Source: Kribbella pratensis (GTDB taxonomy: Bacteria; Actinomycetota; Actinomycetes; Propionibacteriales; Kribbellaceae). From it: a stretch of DNA of 64,000 nucleotides. Below, in pieces: positions 24,303 to 32,334 of this stretch (its first letter is position 1; the number at the start of each line of letters is the position of its first letter). The stretch covers positions 538,511-602,510 of the forward strand of contig NZ_SODU01000005.1 of the NCBI RefSeq assembly GCF_004366075.1, read 5' to 3'. Made by a program: the position numbers and the translations under genes. The notes below the pieces were generated by a model that did not search any database, was not told the origin of the DNA, and was given only the letters and a program-made list of their open reading frames with translations.

Positions 24303-25484
24303 TCAGTCGGACACTTCGGCCAAGCGCTTGGTCAGATACCGCCGCTCCGCATCGGTCGCAACGAGGTCGATCGCTTGCCGATACGCCACCGCGGCCTCGG
24401 CATAGCGTCCAAGTCGCCGCAACAGGTCGGCACGGGTGGCCGGGAGCAAGCGGTAGCCGGCCAAGGCGCCGGCAGCCAGCTCGTCCACCAGGCGGAGGCC
24501 GACGGCTGGGCCGTCGGCCATGCCTATTGCTACGGCACGGTTGAGGGCGACTACGGGCGTTTGTGGGAGTTGTGCGTAGAGGGCGGCGATCTGCGGCCAG
24601 TCGGTGTCGGCTGCGGTGCGGGCGGTGGCGTGGCAGGCAGCGATCGCGGCCTGGACCTGGTACGGGCCGGGTTCGCCGCGGCGCAGTGCGGAGTCAAGGA
24701 GGTCCACACCTTCAGTGATGCGCGTGTTGTCCCACTGGGTGCGGTCCTGTTCGTCCAGCGTGACCAAGGCGCCGTCCGGTGCCAGGCGGGTGTCCCGGCG
24801 TGCGTCGTGCAGCAGCATCAGTGCGAGCAGTCCAGCGGCCTCAGGTTCGTCCGGCATGAGTTGGACGAGCAGTCTGGCCAGTCGGATCGCTTCACCGCTC
24901 AGGTTGCTCCGGACAACGTCGGAGTACCCCTCGTTGAAGAGGAGGTACAGGACAGCCAGTACGGCGGGTGTCCGCTCCGGGAGGAGGTGTGCGGGCGGCA
25001 CGCGGTACGGGATGCCGGCGTGCTGGATCTTCTGTTTCGCCCGGGTCAGGCGCTTCGACATGGTCGTCTCCGGCACCAGGAACGCCCGCGCGATCTCCGT
25101 CGTACTCAGACCGGCCAGTGTCCGAAGGGTCAACGCCACCCGTGCCTCCATCGCCAGTGCGGGATGGCAGCAGGTGAACATCAACCGCAGCCGGTCGTCC
25201 GGTACGTCGTACGGCGGCTCTGAGTCATGCGTCATCGCAGCCACCTCCTGCAGCTTCTGTGCACCCACTGCCTCGCGACGCAGCCAGTCGATCGCACGGT
25301 TGCGTGCGGTCGTGGTGAGCCACGCACCAGGCCGATCCGGTACGCCGTCCTTCGGCCACCGCTCCAGCGCCGCGGCGAACGCTTCTTGCGCGCACTCCTC
25401 CGCGAGCTCCCAGTCACCGGTGACCCGGATGAGAGTGGCGACCACCTGGCCCCACTCCTGCCGGTAGATCTCCTCGAACGTCAC
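24303..25484 (-). CDS. ECF42-group RNA polymerase sigma factor
   Basis: The GTG at 25482-25484 overlaps the DGPF stop as GTGA and gives 393 residues starting VTFEEIYRQEWGQVVATLIR. Sigma region 2 includes DWELAEECAQEAFAAALERWP, and region 4 is VALTLRTLAGLSTTEIARAFLVPETTMSKRLTRAKQKI. The long C-terminal extension (about 190-393) has helical TPR-like repeats with LLFNEGYSD and ALNRAVAIGMADGP, diagnostic of the ECF42 group. ECF42 sigmas have no anti-sigma factor; the extension is thought to control activity. The genetic partner is always a DGPF protein, as here. The gene is convergent with the NB-ARC gene. Confidence 0.93.
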   Translation of the reverse strand: MTFEEIYRQEWGQVVATLIRVTGDWELAEECAQEAFAAALERWPKDGVPDRPGAWLTTTARNRAIDWLRREAVGAQKLQEVAAMTHDSEPPYDVPDDRLRLMFTCCHPALAMEARVALTLRTLAGLSTTEIARAFLVPETTMSKRLTRAKQKIQHAGIPYRVPPAHLLPERTPAVLAVLYLLFNEGYSDVVRSNLSGEAIRLARLLVQLMPDEPEAAGLLALMLLHDARRDTRLAPDGALVTLDEQDRTQWDNTRITEGVDLLDSALRRGEPGPYQVQAAIAACHATARTAADTDWPQIAALYAQLPQTPVVALNRAVAIGMADGPAVGLRLVDELAAGALAGYRLLPATRADLLRRLGRYAEAAVAYRQAIDLVATDAERRYLTKRLAEVSD

Positions 25485-25825
25485 ACCGGCCGTTCCAGCA
25501 CGGGCGGTTCGAAGACCGGCCGGATCTCGATCGTCCCGTAGCCCGCCGCAGGGTGCTTCGACGCGATCTCGATCGCCTCGTCCAGGTCCGCGCAGTCGAT
25601 CAGCACGAATCCGCCGATCTGCTCCTTCGTCTCCGCGAACGGTCCGTCCGTCAGCAGCAGCTCGCCCTCCCGCACCCGTACCGTGGTCGCCTCGTCCGGC
25701 GGCCGCAGCCCGGCCCCACCGGCCACGACCCCGCGAGACTCCATCTCCTCCGTCCAGCCGCCACACCCGTCATTGGCATGCGCAGCCGCCGACTCGTCGC
25801 CACAGATCATCAGCAAGTACTTCAC
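25481..25825 (-). CDS. DGPF (YCII-like) partner protein of ECF42 sigma
   Basis: A 114-residue ferredoxin-like-fold protein of the YCII/DGPF family. It begins VKYLLMICGDE and carries the name-giving motif LLTDGPFAETKEQIGGF. GTG 25823-25825 is chosen because GGAGGA sits just upstream; an ATG eight codons earlier lacks such a site. It overlaps the sigma gene by four bases and is the usual target gene of ECF42 sigmas. The biochemical role of DGPF proteins is not known; links to stress and secondary metabolism have been reported for the group. Confidence 0.92.
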   Translation of the reverse strand: MKYLLMICGDESAAAHANDGCGGWTEEMESRGVVAGGAGLRPPDEATTVRVREGELLLTDGPFAETKEQIGGFVLIDCADLDEAIEIASKHPAAGYGTIEIRPVFEPPVLERPV

Positions 25826-25847
25826 GGTCCTCCTCCAGAGTGCCTTC

Positions 25848-25884
25848 ACCCCACCGACGAACGGCTTCAGCGAGAACAGACACC
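25848..25884 (-). promoter_or_regulatory. Putative ECF42 promoter of the DGPF-sigma operon
   Basis: On the minus strand it reads GGTGTCTGT, 12 variable bases, then CGTTCGTCGGTGGGGT, placed 22 bp before the DGPF start. It matches 21283-21319 in both conserved blocks and in exact spacing. Autoregulation through the DGPF promoter is the rule for ECF42 systems. Confidence 0.75.
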
Positions 25885-25977
25885 CCTACCGTAGAAGACT
25901 CACCCCTTGCCCTGGCCGGTACGGCGTACCGGGTCTAGCGTCGATCCATAGTGGCGTGCCAATGGGAGGGGGCTGCG

Positions 25978-26355
25978 ATGACAGGGCGGATCGTGCACTT
26001 CGAGGTTCCGTACGACGACGGCGACCGGGCGCGGGCGTTCTACCGCGAGGCGTTCGGGTGGAACCTGATGGAGATGCCCGACATGAACTACACGATGGCG
26101 TCGACCGGGCCGGTGGACGAGCAGTCCATGCCGGCCGAGCCGGGCTTCATCAACGGCGGGATGTTCCAGCGCACCGAGGATCTGAAGGGGCCGATGCTGA
26201 CGGTCGACGTACCGGACATCGACGCGGCCTGGAAGACGATCGAGAGCCTCGGCGGCGAACAGGTCGGCGAGAAGGTGCCGGTCGGCGACATGGGCTTCGC
26301 GGGGTACTTCAAGGACCCGGAGGGCAACATTCTCGGTCTCTGGCAATCGGCCTGA
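25978..26355 (+). CDS. VOC-family protein
   Basis: A 125-residue single-module VOC protein starting MTGRIVHFEVPYDDGDRARAFYREAFGW and ending in MGFAGYFKDPEGNILGLWQ, where the final glutamate region normally supplies a metal ligand. ATG 25978 follows GGGAGGGGGCTGCG; an upstream in-frame ATG at 25951 has no ribosome site. It belongs to the group often annotated as predicted lactoylglutathione-lyase-related enzymes. The substrate is unknown. It stands alone before zwf, with an 83-bp gap. Confidence 0.88.
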   Translation: MTGRIVHFEVPYDDGDRARAFYREAFGWNLMEMPDMNYTMASTGPVDEQSMPAEPGFINGGMFQRTEDLKGPMLTVDVPDIDAAWKTIESLGGEQVGEKVPVGDMGFAGYFKDPEGNILGLWQSA

Positions 26356-26438
26356 CCACTGGGCGTCACCGGGGCCGCCTAGACTGCCAAGAGATGTAGG
26401 GAGTGTGTTGGCTCCGGTGGCGTCCTCGGGAGGACTGA

Positions 26439-27935
26439 ATGCCTGACCGTACTCAGACCATTGCGTATCCGGCACCCGGGTCGCGGCCCTCACGGCGGGA
26501 CCCGGAGCCGTTGGCGCCGCATGTGATCGTGCTGTTCGGGGCCACCGGCGACCTCGCCAAGCGCAAGCTGCTCCCCGGCCTGGCGTACCTGCAGCAGTCC
26601 AAGTTCGCGCCGGACGTCCGGGTGATCGGGACCGCCACCGAGGACCTGAGCTGCGACGAGTTCCGTGACCGCGCGAGGAAGGCGGTCGAGACGTTCGGCA
26701 CCCACAAGATGAGCGACCAGGAGTGGGCGCAGTTCGCGGAGCGGCTCGAGTACGTGCCGGTGACCGCCGGGCCGGAGGCGCTTGCGGCCGCGGTGAAGGC
26801 CGCCGAGGAGTTGCTCGGCCCGGACGCCTGCCGGCTGCACTACCTGTCGGTGCCCCCGAAGGCGGCGCAGGCGGTGATCGCGATGCTGCGCGATGCCGAC
26901 CTGGTCGAACGCGCCCGGGTGGTGATGGAGAAGCCGTTCGGCGACGACCTGGCCAGCGCGATCGAGCTGAACGACTTCGTCCACGAGACGTTCGACGAGT
27001 CGCAGATCTTCCGGATCGACCACTTCCTCGGCAAGGAAGCCGCGCTGAACATCCTCGCGTTCCGGTTCGCGAACGGTCTGTTCGAGCCGATCTGGAACCG
27101 GAACTTCATCGACCACGTGCAGATCGACATCCCGGAGTCGCTCGGCCTGGACCAGCGCGCCACCTTCTACGAGCCGACCGGCGCGTTCAAGGACATGGTC
27201 GTCACACACCTGATGCAGGTGATGTCGTTCGTCGCGATGGAGCCGCCGACCGCCCTGGAGCCGCGGGCGATCTCGGAGGAGAAGAACAAGGTCTTCCGGT
27301 CGATGCTGCCGATCAACCCCGGCGACGTGGTCCGCGGGCAGTACTCCGGTTACCGCGGCGAGGAGGGCGTGGCGCCGGACTCGGACACCGAGACGTTCAT
27401 CGCGCTGAAGGTCGAGATCGACAACTGGCGCTGGGCCGGCGTCCCCTTCTATCTGCGCACCGGCAAGAAGATGGCCGAGGGCCAGCGGATCATCTCGATC
27501 GCCTTCAAGGAGGCGCCGAAGACGATGTTCCCGTCCGGCTCCGGCGTCGGCTCGGAGGGCCCGGACCACCTGACCTTCGACCTCGCCGACTCGTCGCGGG
27601 TGTCGCTGTCGTTCTACGGCAAGCGGCCCGGTCCGGGGATGCGGCTGGAGAAGCTGTCGATGCAGTTCTCCACCCAGGAGACCGGCAGCGCGGGCGACGT
27701 ACTGGAGGCGTACGAGCGGCTGATCCTGGACGCGATGCGCGGGGACCACACGCTGTTCACCACGGCCGAGGGCATCGAGTCGCTGTGGGACCGGTCCGCG
27801 CCGTTGCTCGAGGACCCGCCGCCGGTCAAGCCCTACCAGCCCGGCACCTGGGGACCGAACGCGATCCACCAGCTGATCGCCCCGCGCGCCTGGCGGCTGC
27901 CCTTCGAACGCGAGTGGCGCCAGGCCAAGCACTGA
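26439..27935 (+). CDS. zwf: Glucose-6-phosphate dehydrogenase
   Basis: Catalyses the NADP-dependent oxidation of glucose-6-phosphate, the entry to the oxidative pentose phosphate pathway. The N-terminal dinucleotide-binding motif is GATGDLAKRK (34-43) and the active-site signature RIDHFLGKE is at 192-200. EKPFGDDLASA precedes it and LRTGKKMAEGQRIISIAFKE follows. The 498-residue length is normal. A GGGAGG ribosome site lies before the ATG. Unlike the usual actinobacterial tkt-tal-zwf-opcA cluster, this copy has no pentose phosphate neighbours, so it may be a second zwf paralogue. Confidence 0.96.
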   Translation: MPDRTQTIAYPAPGSRPSRRDPEPLAPHVIVLFGATGDLAKRKLLPGLAYLQQSKFAPDVRVIGTATEDLSCDEFRDRARKAVETFGTHKMSDQEWAQFAERLEYVPVTAGPEALAAAVKAAEELLGPDACRLHYLSVPPKAAQAVIAMLRDADLVERARVVMEKPFGDDLASAIELNDFVHETFDESQIFRIDHFLGKEAALNILAFRFANGLFEPIWNRNFIDHVQIDIPESLGLDQRATFYEPTGAFKDMVVTHLMQVMSFVAMEPPTALEPRAISEEKNKVFRSMLPINPGDVVRGQYSGYRGEEGVAPDSDTETFIALKVEIDNWRWAGVPFYLRTGKKMAEGQRIISIAFKEAPKTMFPSGSGVGSEGPDHLTFDLADSSRVSLSFYGKRPGPGMRLEKLSMQFSTQETGSAGDVLEAYERLILDAMRGDHTLFTTAEGIESLWDRSAPLLEDPPPVKPYQPGTWGPNAIHQLIAPRAWRLPFEREWRQAKH

Positions 27936-27974
27936 CCCATTGCCGTCCCGTCGGCCGAGGCGCACTATCGATGG

Positions 27975-27990
27975 TGTGATGTAGGTCACG
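27975..27990 (+). promoter_or_regulatory. CRP/Rex-like site before the fumarate reductase operon
   Basis: TGTGA-TGTAGG-TCACG matches the CRP consensus TGTGA-N6-TCACA at nine of ten positions. The Rex consensus shares the same core. It lies 29 bp before the start of the small gene that opens the frd operon, a position suited to respiratory or carbon control. Confidence 0.6.
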
Positions 27991-28019
27991 AACACCTCGG
28001 AGGGGCAGGAGGTGGGGGA

Positions 28020-28253
28020 ATGACGGGGACCAAGACGCATCTCACTGGGGAACGGGCGCCGTGTGGGCGGCTCGGAGATGCCGACCGGAGCCAGGAAGAC
28101 GACTTCGAGGGCTTCCGGCTCGACGACAAGCTGTTCGCCTGTGGGTGCCGGCAGATGCGGCACGAGTTCCACGACGGCAGCGTCCGGATCCGGACGGTGC
28201 GGCACGACGGCAAAGTGCTGATGGACGAGCACAGCGGCGATCACGAAGCCTGA
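28020..28253 (+). CDS. Small hypothetical protein heading the frd operon
   Basis: A 77-residue soluble, acidic protein with a good AGGAGG ribosome site eight bases before the ATG. It has CACGCRQMRHEF-like content: Cys60 and Cys62 in FACGC, followed by histidine-containing RQMRHEFHDG. An earlier Cys15 and several histidines are present, so metal binding is possible. I do not recognise a family. The stop TGA (28251-28253) ends two bases before the frdA ATG, so it is almost certainly co-translated with fumarate reductase. A role in maturation or regulation of the complex is only inference. Confidence 0.65.
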   Translation: MTGTKTHLTGERAPCGRLGDADRSQEDDFEGFRLDDKLFACGCRQMRHEFHDGSVRIRTVRHDGKVLMDEHSGDHEA

Positions 28254-28255
28254 TC

Positions 28256-29998
28256 ATGGCTGACTATCACGATGTGGTCGTGGTCGGAGGTGGCGGTGCC
28301 GGGTTGAGAGCTGCCATTGCGGTGGCCGAGACCAACCCGGCACTGCGCGTTGCCGTGATCTCGAAGGTCTACCCGATGCGCAGCCACACCGTGTCCGCCG
28401 AGGGCGGTGCCGCGGCCGTGGCCGCACCCGACGACACGCTCGACGAGCACGCGTACGACACAGTGTCCGGCAGCGACTGGCTGTGCGACCAGGACGCGGT
28501 CGAGGCGTTCGTCGCCGAGGCCCCTCGGGAGCTTCTGCGGCTCGAGCACTGGGGCTGCCCCTGGAGCCGGCAGCCGGACGGGAAGATCGCCGTTCGCGCG
28601 TTCGGCGGCATGAAGAAGAAGCGCACCTGGTTCGCGGCCGACCGGACCGGGTTCCACCTGCTGCACACGCTCTTCCAGACCGCGCTCTCCTACTCCGACA
28701 TCGTCCGGTACGACGAGTGGTACGTCACCAAGATCCTGGTCGACGACGGACGCGCGTACGGCGTGGTCGCGATCGAACTGGCGACCGGGCGGATCGAGAC
28801 CATCACGGCGAACGCGGTGATCCTGTGCACCGGCGGCTGCGGACGCGTCTTCCCGTTCACGACGAACGCCAACATCAAGACCGGCGACGGGATGGCGCTC
28901 GCCTATCGGGCCGGCGCCCCGCTCAAGGACATGGAGTTCGTCCAGTACCACCCGACCGGTCTGCCGTTCACCGGGATCCTGATCACCGAGGCGGCCCGGG
29001 CCGAGGGCGGGTGGCTGCTCAACAAGGACGGCTACCGCTACCTGCAGGACTACGACCTCGGTACGCCGACGCCCGAACCGGTCCTGCGGAACATGGAACT
29101 CGGCCCACGGGACCGGTTGTCGCAGGCGTTCGTCCACGAAATGGAGAAGGGCAACACGATCGATACGCCGTACGGACCGATCGTCAACCTGGATCTGCGG
29201 CACCTGGGGGCGAAGCTGATCGACCTCAAACTGCCGTTCGTCCGGGAGTTGTGCTCGAAGTACCAGAACATCGATCCGGTGACCGAGCTCGTCCCGGTGC
29301 GCCCGGTCGTGCACTACATGATGGGCGGGGTTCACACGGACATTCGCGGCGCGACCCCGCTCGAAGGCCTGTACGCCGCCGGCGAGGTGGCGTGCGTGAG
29401 CATCAACGGCGCCAACCGGCTGGGGTCGAACTCGTTGCCGGAGTGCCTCGTCTTCGGCAACCGGGCCGGCCGCGCCGCCGCGGTGTTCGCGGCTCGCTAT
29501 CACCGCGAGGTGCCGTCGTCGATCGTCGCGCAGGGGCGGGACGAAGCGCGCCGGCTGGCGGCGGAGTTGGGCCGGCGGGTCGAGGGCCACCAGCGGATCG
29601 CGGACATCCGGACCGAGATGCAGGCCACGATGGAGAACGGCGCCGGGATCTACCGGGACGGCGACTCGCTGACCAAGGCCGCGCACGAGCTCGCGGAACT
29701 GAGACTGCGATTCCGGCATGCGGGGATCGACGATCACAGCACCAACTTCAACACCGAGCTGATCGCGTGGCTCGAACTCGGGTTCATGCTGGATGTTGCC
29801 GAGTGCATCATCGACAGCGCAGCGCTCCGGGAGGAGTCGCGTGGCGCGCACCAGCGGACGGACTTCCCGGCCCGCGACGACGAACGGTTCCTGGCGCATT
29901 CGCTGGTACGACGCCAACCGGACGGATCCAGCCGGGTCGGGTACCTCCCGGTGACGATCACCCGCTGGCCGCCGGGCGAACGGATCTACGGGAGATAG
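28256..29998 (+). CDS. frdA: Fumarate reductase / succinate dehydrogenase flavoprotein subunit
   Basis: The catalytic FAD subunit of the membrane quinol:fumarate reductase. The FAD-binding motif VVGGGGAGLRAA is at residues 9-20, and the covalent FAD histidine is His44 in RSHTVSAEGG. The substrate region has FVQYHPTGL and the C-terminal ANRLGSNSLPE signature. At 580 residues it has the expected size. The ATG at 28256 is two bases after the upstream small gene and the stop is two bases before frdB. The partner membrane subunits are of the two-subunit FrdC/FrdD type, which favours the name fumarate reductase, although direction cannot be fixed from sequence. Confidence 0.95.
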   Translation: MADYHDVVVVGGGGAGLRAAIAVAETNPALRVAVISKVYPMRSHTVSAEGGAAAVAAPDDTLDEHAYDTVSGSDWLCDQDAVEAFVAEAPRELLRLEHWGCPWSRQPDGKIAVRAFGGMKKKRTWFAADRTGFHLLHTLFQTALSYSDIVRYDEWYVTKILVDDGRAYGVVAIELATGRIETITANAVILCTGGCGRVFPFTTNANIKTGDGMALAYRAGAPLKDMEFVQYHPTGLPFTGILITEAARAEGGWLLNKDGYRYLQDYDLGTPTPEPVLRNMELGPRDRLSQAFVHEMEKGNTIDTPYGPIVNLDLRHLGAKLIDLKLPFVRELCSKYQNIDPVTELVPVRPVVHYMMGGVHTDIRGATPLEGLYAAGEVACVSINGANRLGSNSLPECLVFGNRAGRAAAVFAARYHREVPSSIVAQGRDEARRLAAELGRRVEGHQRIADIRTEMQATMENGAGIYRDGDSLTKAAHELAELRLRFRHAGIDDHSTNFNTELIAWLELGFMLDVAECIIDSAALREESRGAHQRTDFPARDDERFLAHSLVRRQPDGSSRVGYLPVTITRWPPGERIYGR

Positions 29999-30000
29999 CG

Positions 30001-30768
30001 ATGGCAACCGAGATCACGCTGGAGGTGGCCCGCTACCGGCCAGGAGTCGACAGCGAGCCGGTCATGCAGTCCTACCAGGTCCCGCTGCGGGAGCACTGGG
30101 CGATCCTGGACGGCCTCACCTACGTGAAGGACCACCTGGACGGCACCCTGTCGTTCCGGTGGTCGTGCCGGATGGGGATCTGCGGCAGCTGCGGTATGAC
30201 GGTGAACGGCGAACCCCAGTTGAGTTGCGCGACCTTCCTCACCGACTACGCTCCCGGCCCGATCCGGGTCGAGCCGCTGCACAACTTCCCGGTCGTCCGC
30301 GACCTGGTGGTGGACATCGACGACTTCATGACCAAGCTGCCGAAGGTCAAGCCGTGGGTGGTCCGGGAGGTGCAGAGTCCGGTCGAGGAGGGCGAGTACC
30401 TGCAGACGCCGGAGGAGCTCGACGAGTACCAGCAGTTCAGCATGTGCATCAACTGCATGCTGTGCTACTCGGCCTGCCCGGTCTACAGCCTGGAGCCGGA
30501 CTTCCTCGGCCCGGCGGCGATCGCCCTGGCACAGCGCTACAACCTCGACTCGCGCGACGAGGGTGCCGACGAGCGTCGCGACGTACTGTCTTCGCCAGAA
30601 GGGGTCTGGGCCTGCACGTTCGTGGGTGAATGCAGTGCCGTGTGCCCGAAGGGCGTGGATCCGGCCGGCGCGATCCAGCGCTACAAGCTGACGGCCGCGA
30701 CACAGTCGATCAAGGAACTGCTGATGCCGCGGATTTCTCGGAGGCTGAATTCCCGGAGCCAGGGGTGA
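30001..30768 (+). CDS. frdB: Fumarate reductase iron-sulfur subunit
   Basis: A 255-residue electron-transfer subunit. The N-terminal ferredoxin domain binds a 2Fe-2S cluster through Cys56, Cys61, Cys64 and Cys76 (SCRMGICGSCGM and LSC). The C-terminal domain has CINCMLCYSACP (149-160) and CTFVGECSAVCPKGVDP, the ligands for the 4Fe-4S and 3Fe-4S clusters. Electrons pass between membrane quinol and the FAD of FrdA. ATG 30001 is two bases after the frdA stop. The stop overlaps the frdC GTG. Confidence 0.96.
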   Translation: MATEITLEVARYRPGVDSEPVMQSYQVPLREHWAILDGLTYVKDHLDGTLSFRWSCRMGICGSCGMTVNGEPQLSCATFLTDYAPGPIRVEPLHNFPVVRDLVVDIDDFMTKLPKVKPWVVREVQSPVEEGEYLQTPEELDEYQQFSMCINCMLCYSACPVYSLEPDFLGPAAIALAQRYNLDSRDEGADERRDVLSSPEGVWACTFVGECSAVCPKGVDPAGAIQRYKLTAATQSIKELLMPRISRRLNSRSQG

Positions 30769-31145
30769 GCGTCTACCAGCGGCCGGTTCACCTGCTCTGG
30801 TGGCTCGAGCGCCGTGCGTATGTGCTGTTCGTACTGCGTGAGCTCAGCAGCGTCTTCGTCGCGTGGTTCGTGGTGTTCCTGCTGTTGCTGGTGAATGCGG
30901 TCAGCGACGGCACGGCGTCGTACCAGCGATTCCTTGACTGGAGCGGGCAGTGGTGGGTGGTGGCGATCAATGTGGTCGCGATGCTGTTCGTGCTGCTGCA
31001 TGTGGTGACGTGGTTCGGTCTGGCACCGCGGGCGATGGCGATCAAGGTGCGCGGACGCCGAGTGCCGGCGCAGCAGATCGTTGCCGCGCACTACCTGGCC
31101 TGGTTGGTGTTGTCGGCTGCCGTCGCGTGGCTGGTACTGAGATGA
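30765..31145 (+). CDS. frdC: Fumarate reductase membrane subunit C
   Basis: A 126-residue membrane anchor started at GTG 30765, overlapping frdB by four bases. The opening VYQRPVHLLWWLERRAYVLFVLRELSS parallels the FrdC start with its arginine and tryptophan signature. Three membrane helices follow (about 29-52, 66-88 and 104-125). FrdC and FrdD together bind menaquinol and attach the catalytic subunits to the inner membrane face. Overlap with frdD is again four bases. Confidence 0.9.
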   Translation: MSVYQRPVHLLWWLERRAYVLFVLRELSSVFVAWFVVFLLLLVNAVSDGTASYQRFLDWSGQWWVVAINVVAMLFVLLHVVTWFGLAPRAMAIKVRGRRVPAQQIVAAHYLAWLVLSAAVAWLVLR

Positions 31146-31498
31146 ACCACCGCCGCTCCTCCCCCGAACCCCTGCTGTGGATGCTGTTCAGCTCGGGCGG
31201 CATGGTGGCCGCACTGATGGTGCCGATCCTGCTGTTCCTGTTCGGCATCGCATTTCCCGTCGGTCTGCTGTCGGCACCCTCCCACGCACACCTGTACGCC
31301 GTACTGCACAATCCACTGACCCGCCTGGTGCTGTTCGGCCTGTGCGCGTTGGCGTTGTTCCACTGGGCGCACAGATTCCGCTACACCCTGTACGACGGTT
31401 TACAGCTCAAGCGGTACGCCGTACCGATCGTGGTGCTGTGTTACGGCGGCGCTGTTGTGGGATGTGTCATCGCGGCCGGACTGCTGCTGACGGTCTGA
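31142..31498 (+). CDS. frdD: Fumarate reductase membrane subunit D
   Basis: A 118-residue, three-helix membrane anchor. The phrase RRSSPEPLLWMLFSSGGMVAALMVPI near the N-terminus is the FrdD hallmark, and HWAHRFRYTLYDG between helices two and three is the conserved cytoplasmic loop. It overlaps frdC as ATGA and closes the operon. The cobF gene begins 15 bp downstream and may be read from the same transcript. Confidence 0.92.
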   Translation: MNHRRSSPEPLLWMLFSSGGMVAALMVPILLFLFGIAFPVGLLSAPSHAHLYAVLHNPLTRLVLFGLCALALFHWAHRFRYTLYDGLQLKRYAVPIVVLCYGGAVVGCVIAAGLLLTV

Positions 31499-31513
31499 CA
31501 TAAGCTGCGGCGC

Positions 31514-32278
31514 ATGCGGGAGATTGTGGTTGTCGGGGTCGGTGCGGGTGATCCGGAGCAGGTGACGATGCAGGCCGTGTCGGCGCTGAACCGCGTCGAC
31601 GTGTTCTTCGTGCTGGACAAGGGCGAGGTCAAGCAGGAGCTGGTGGATCTGCGGTCGGAGATCCTGCGGCGGTACGCGACGTCGAAGGACTACCGGGTCG
31701 TGGTCGGGCAGGACCCGGAGCGGGATCGTACGACGTCGGCGTACGTCGAGGCGGTCGACGACTGGCGGCGGCGCCGGGCCGACGTCTGCGCGGACCTGAT
31801 CGCGACCGAGCTCGGCGAGGACCAGGTGGGCGCGTTCCTGGTGTGGGGCGACCCGTCGCTGTACGACAGCACACTGGCGATCCTGGACGACATCCTTGCC
31901 CGCGGTGAACTCCTCTTCGAGGTCGACGTGATTCCCGGGATCAGCAGCGTGTCGACACTCGCCGCGCGGCACAAGGTCGGGCTGAACCAGGTCGGGCGCC
32001 CGATCCAGATCACCACCGGCCGCCGGCTCGCGAAGGAGTGGCCGGACGGGGTGGACGACGTCGTGGTGATGCTCGACGCGCAGACCGCGTTCACCGAGCA
32101 TGTCGATCAGGACGCTGACATCTACTGGGGCGCCTACCTTGGTACGCCCGACGAGCTCCTGATCTCCGGTCCGCTCCGGGAGGTCGCACCCGAGATCGAG
32201 AAGGTCCGCGCCGAGGCCCGCGACCGCAAGGGCTGGATCATGGACACCTACCTGCTCAGACGTAGACCAAAGTCTTAA
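31514..32278 (+). CDS. cobF: Precorrin-6A synthase (deacetylating)
   Basis: A 254-residue SAM-dependent methyltransferase of aerobic cobalamin synthesis. It methylates C-1 of precorrin-5 with loss of the acetyl group to give precorrin-6A. The start MREIVVVGVGAGDPEQVTMQAV is the tetrapyrrole methylase SAM motif, FLVWGDPSLYDS is the second motif, and VIPGISSVSTLAARHKVGLNQVGRPIQIT is CobF-specific. The terminal region DRKGWIMDTYLLRRRP also matches. It is separated from the other cob genes (38.8-42 kb) by several unrelated genes. Confidence 0.93.
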   Translation: MREIVVVGVGAGDPEQVTMQAVSALNRVDVFFVLDKGEVKQELVDLRSEILRRYATSKDYRVVVGQDPERDRTTSAYVEAVDDWRRRRADVCADLIATELGEDQVGAFLVWGDPSLYDSTLAILDDILARGELLFEVDVIPGISSVSTLAARHKVGLNQVGRPIQITTGRRLAKEWPDGVDDVVVMLDAQTAFTEHVDQDADIYWGAYLGTPDELLISGPLREVAPEIEKVRAEARDRKGWIMDTYLLRRRPKS

Positions 32279-32334
32279 TAGCTCTGGCCGCAGGACCGAA
32301 GTCGGGCCGTGGTGCTGTAGGCGACGCTCCTGGC

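Noticed and set aside
26490..30007. Long minus-strand frames opposite zwf and frdA
   Set aside because: Shadows of conserved plus-strand enzymes, without motifs.
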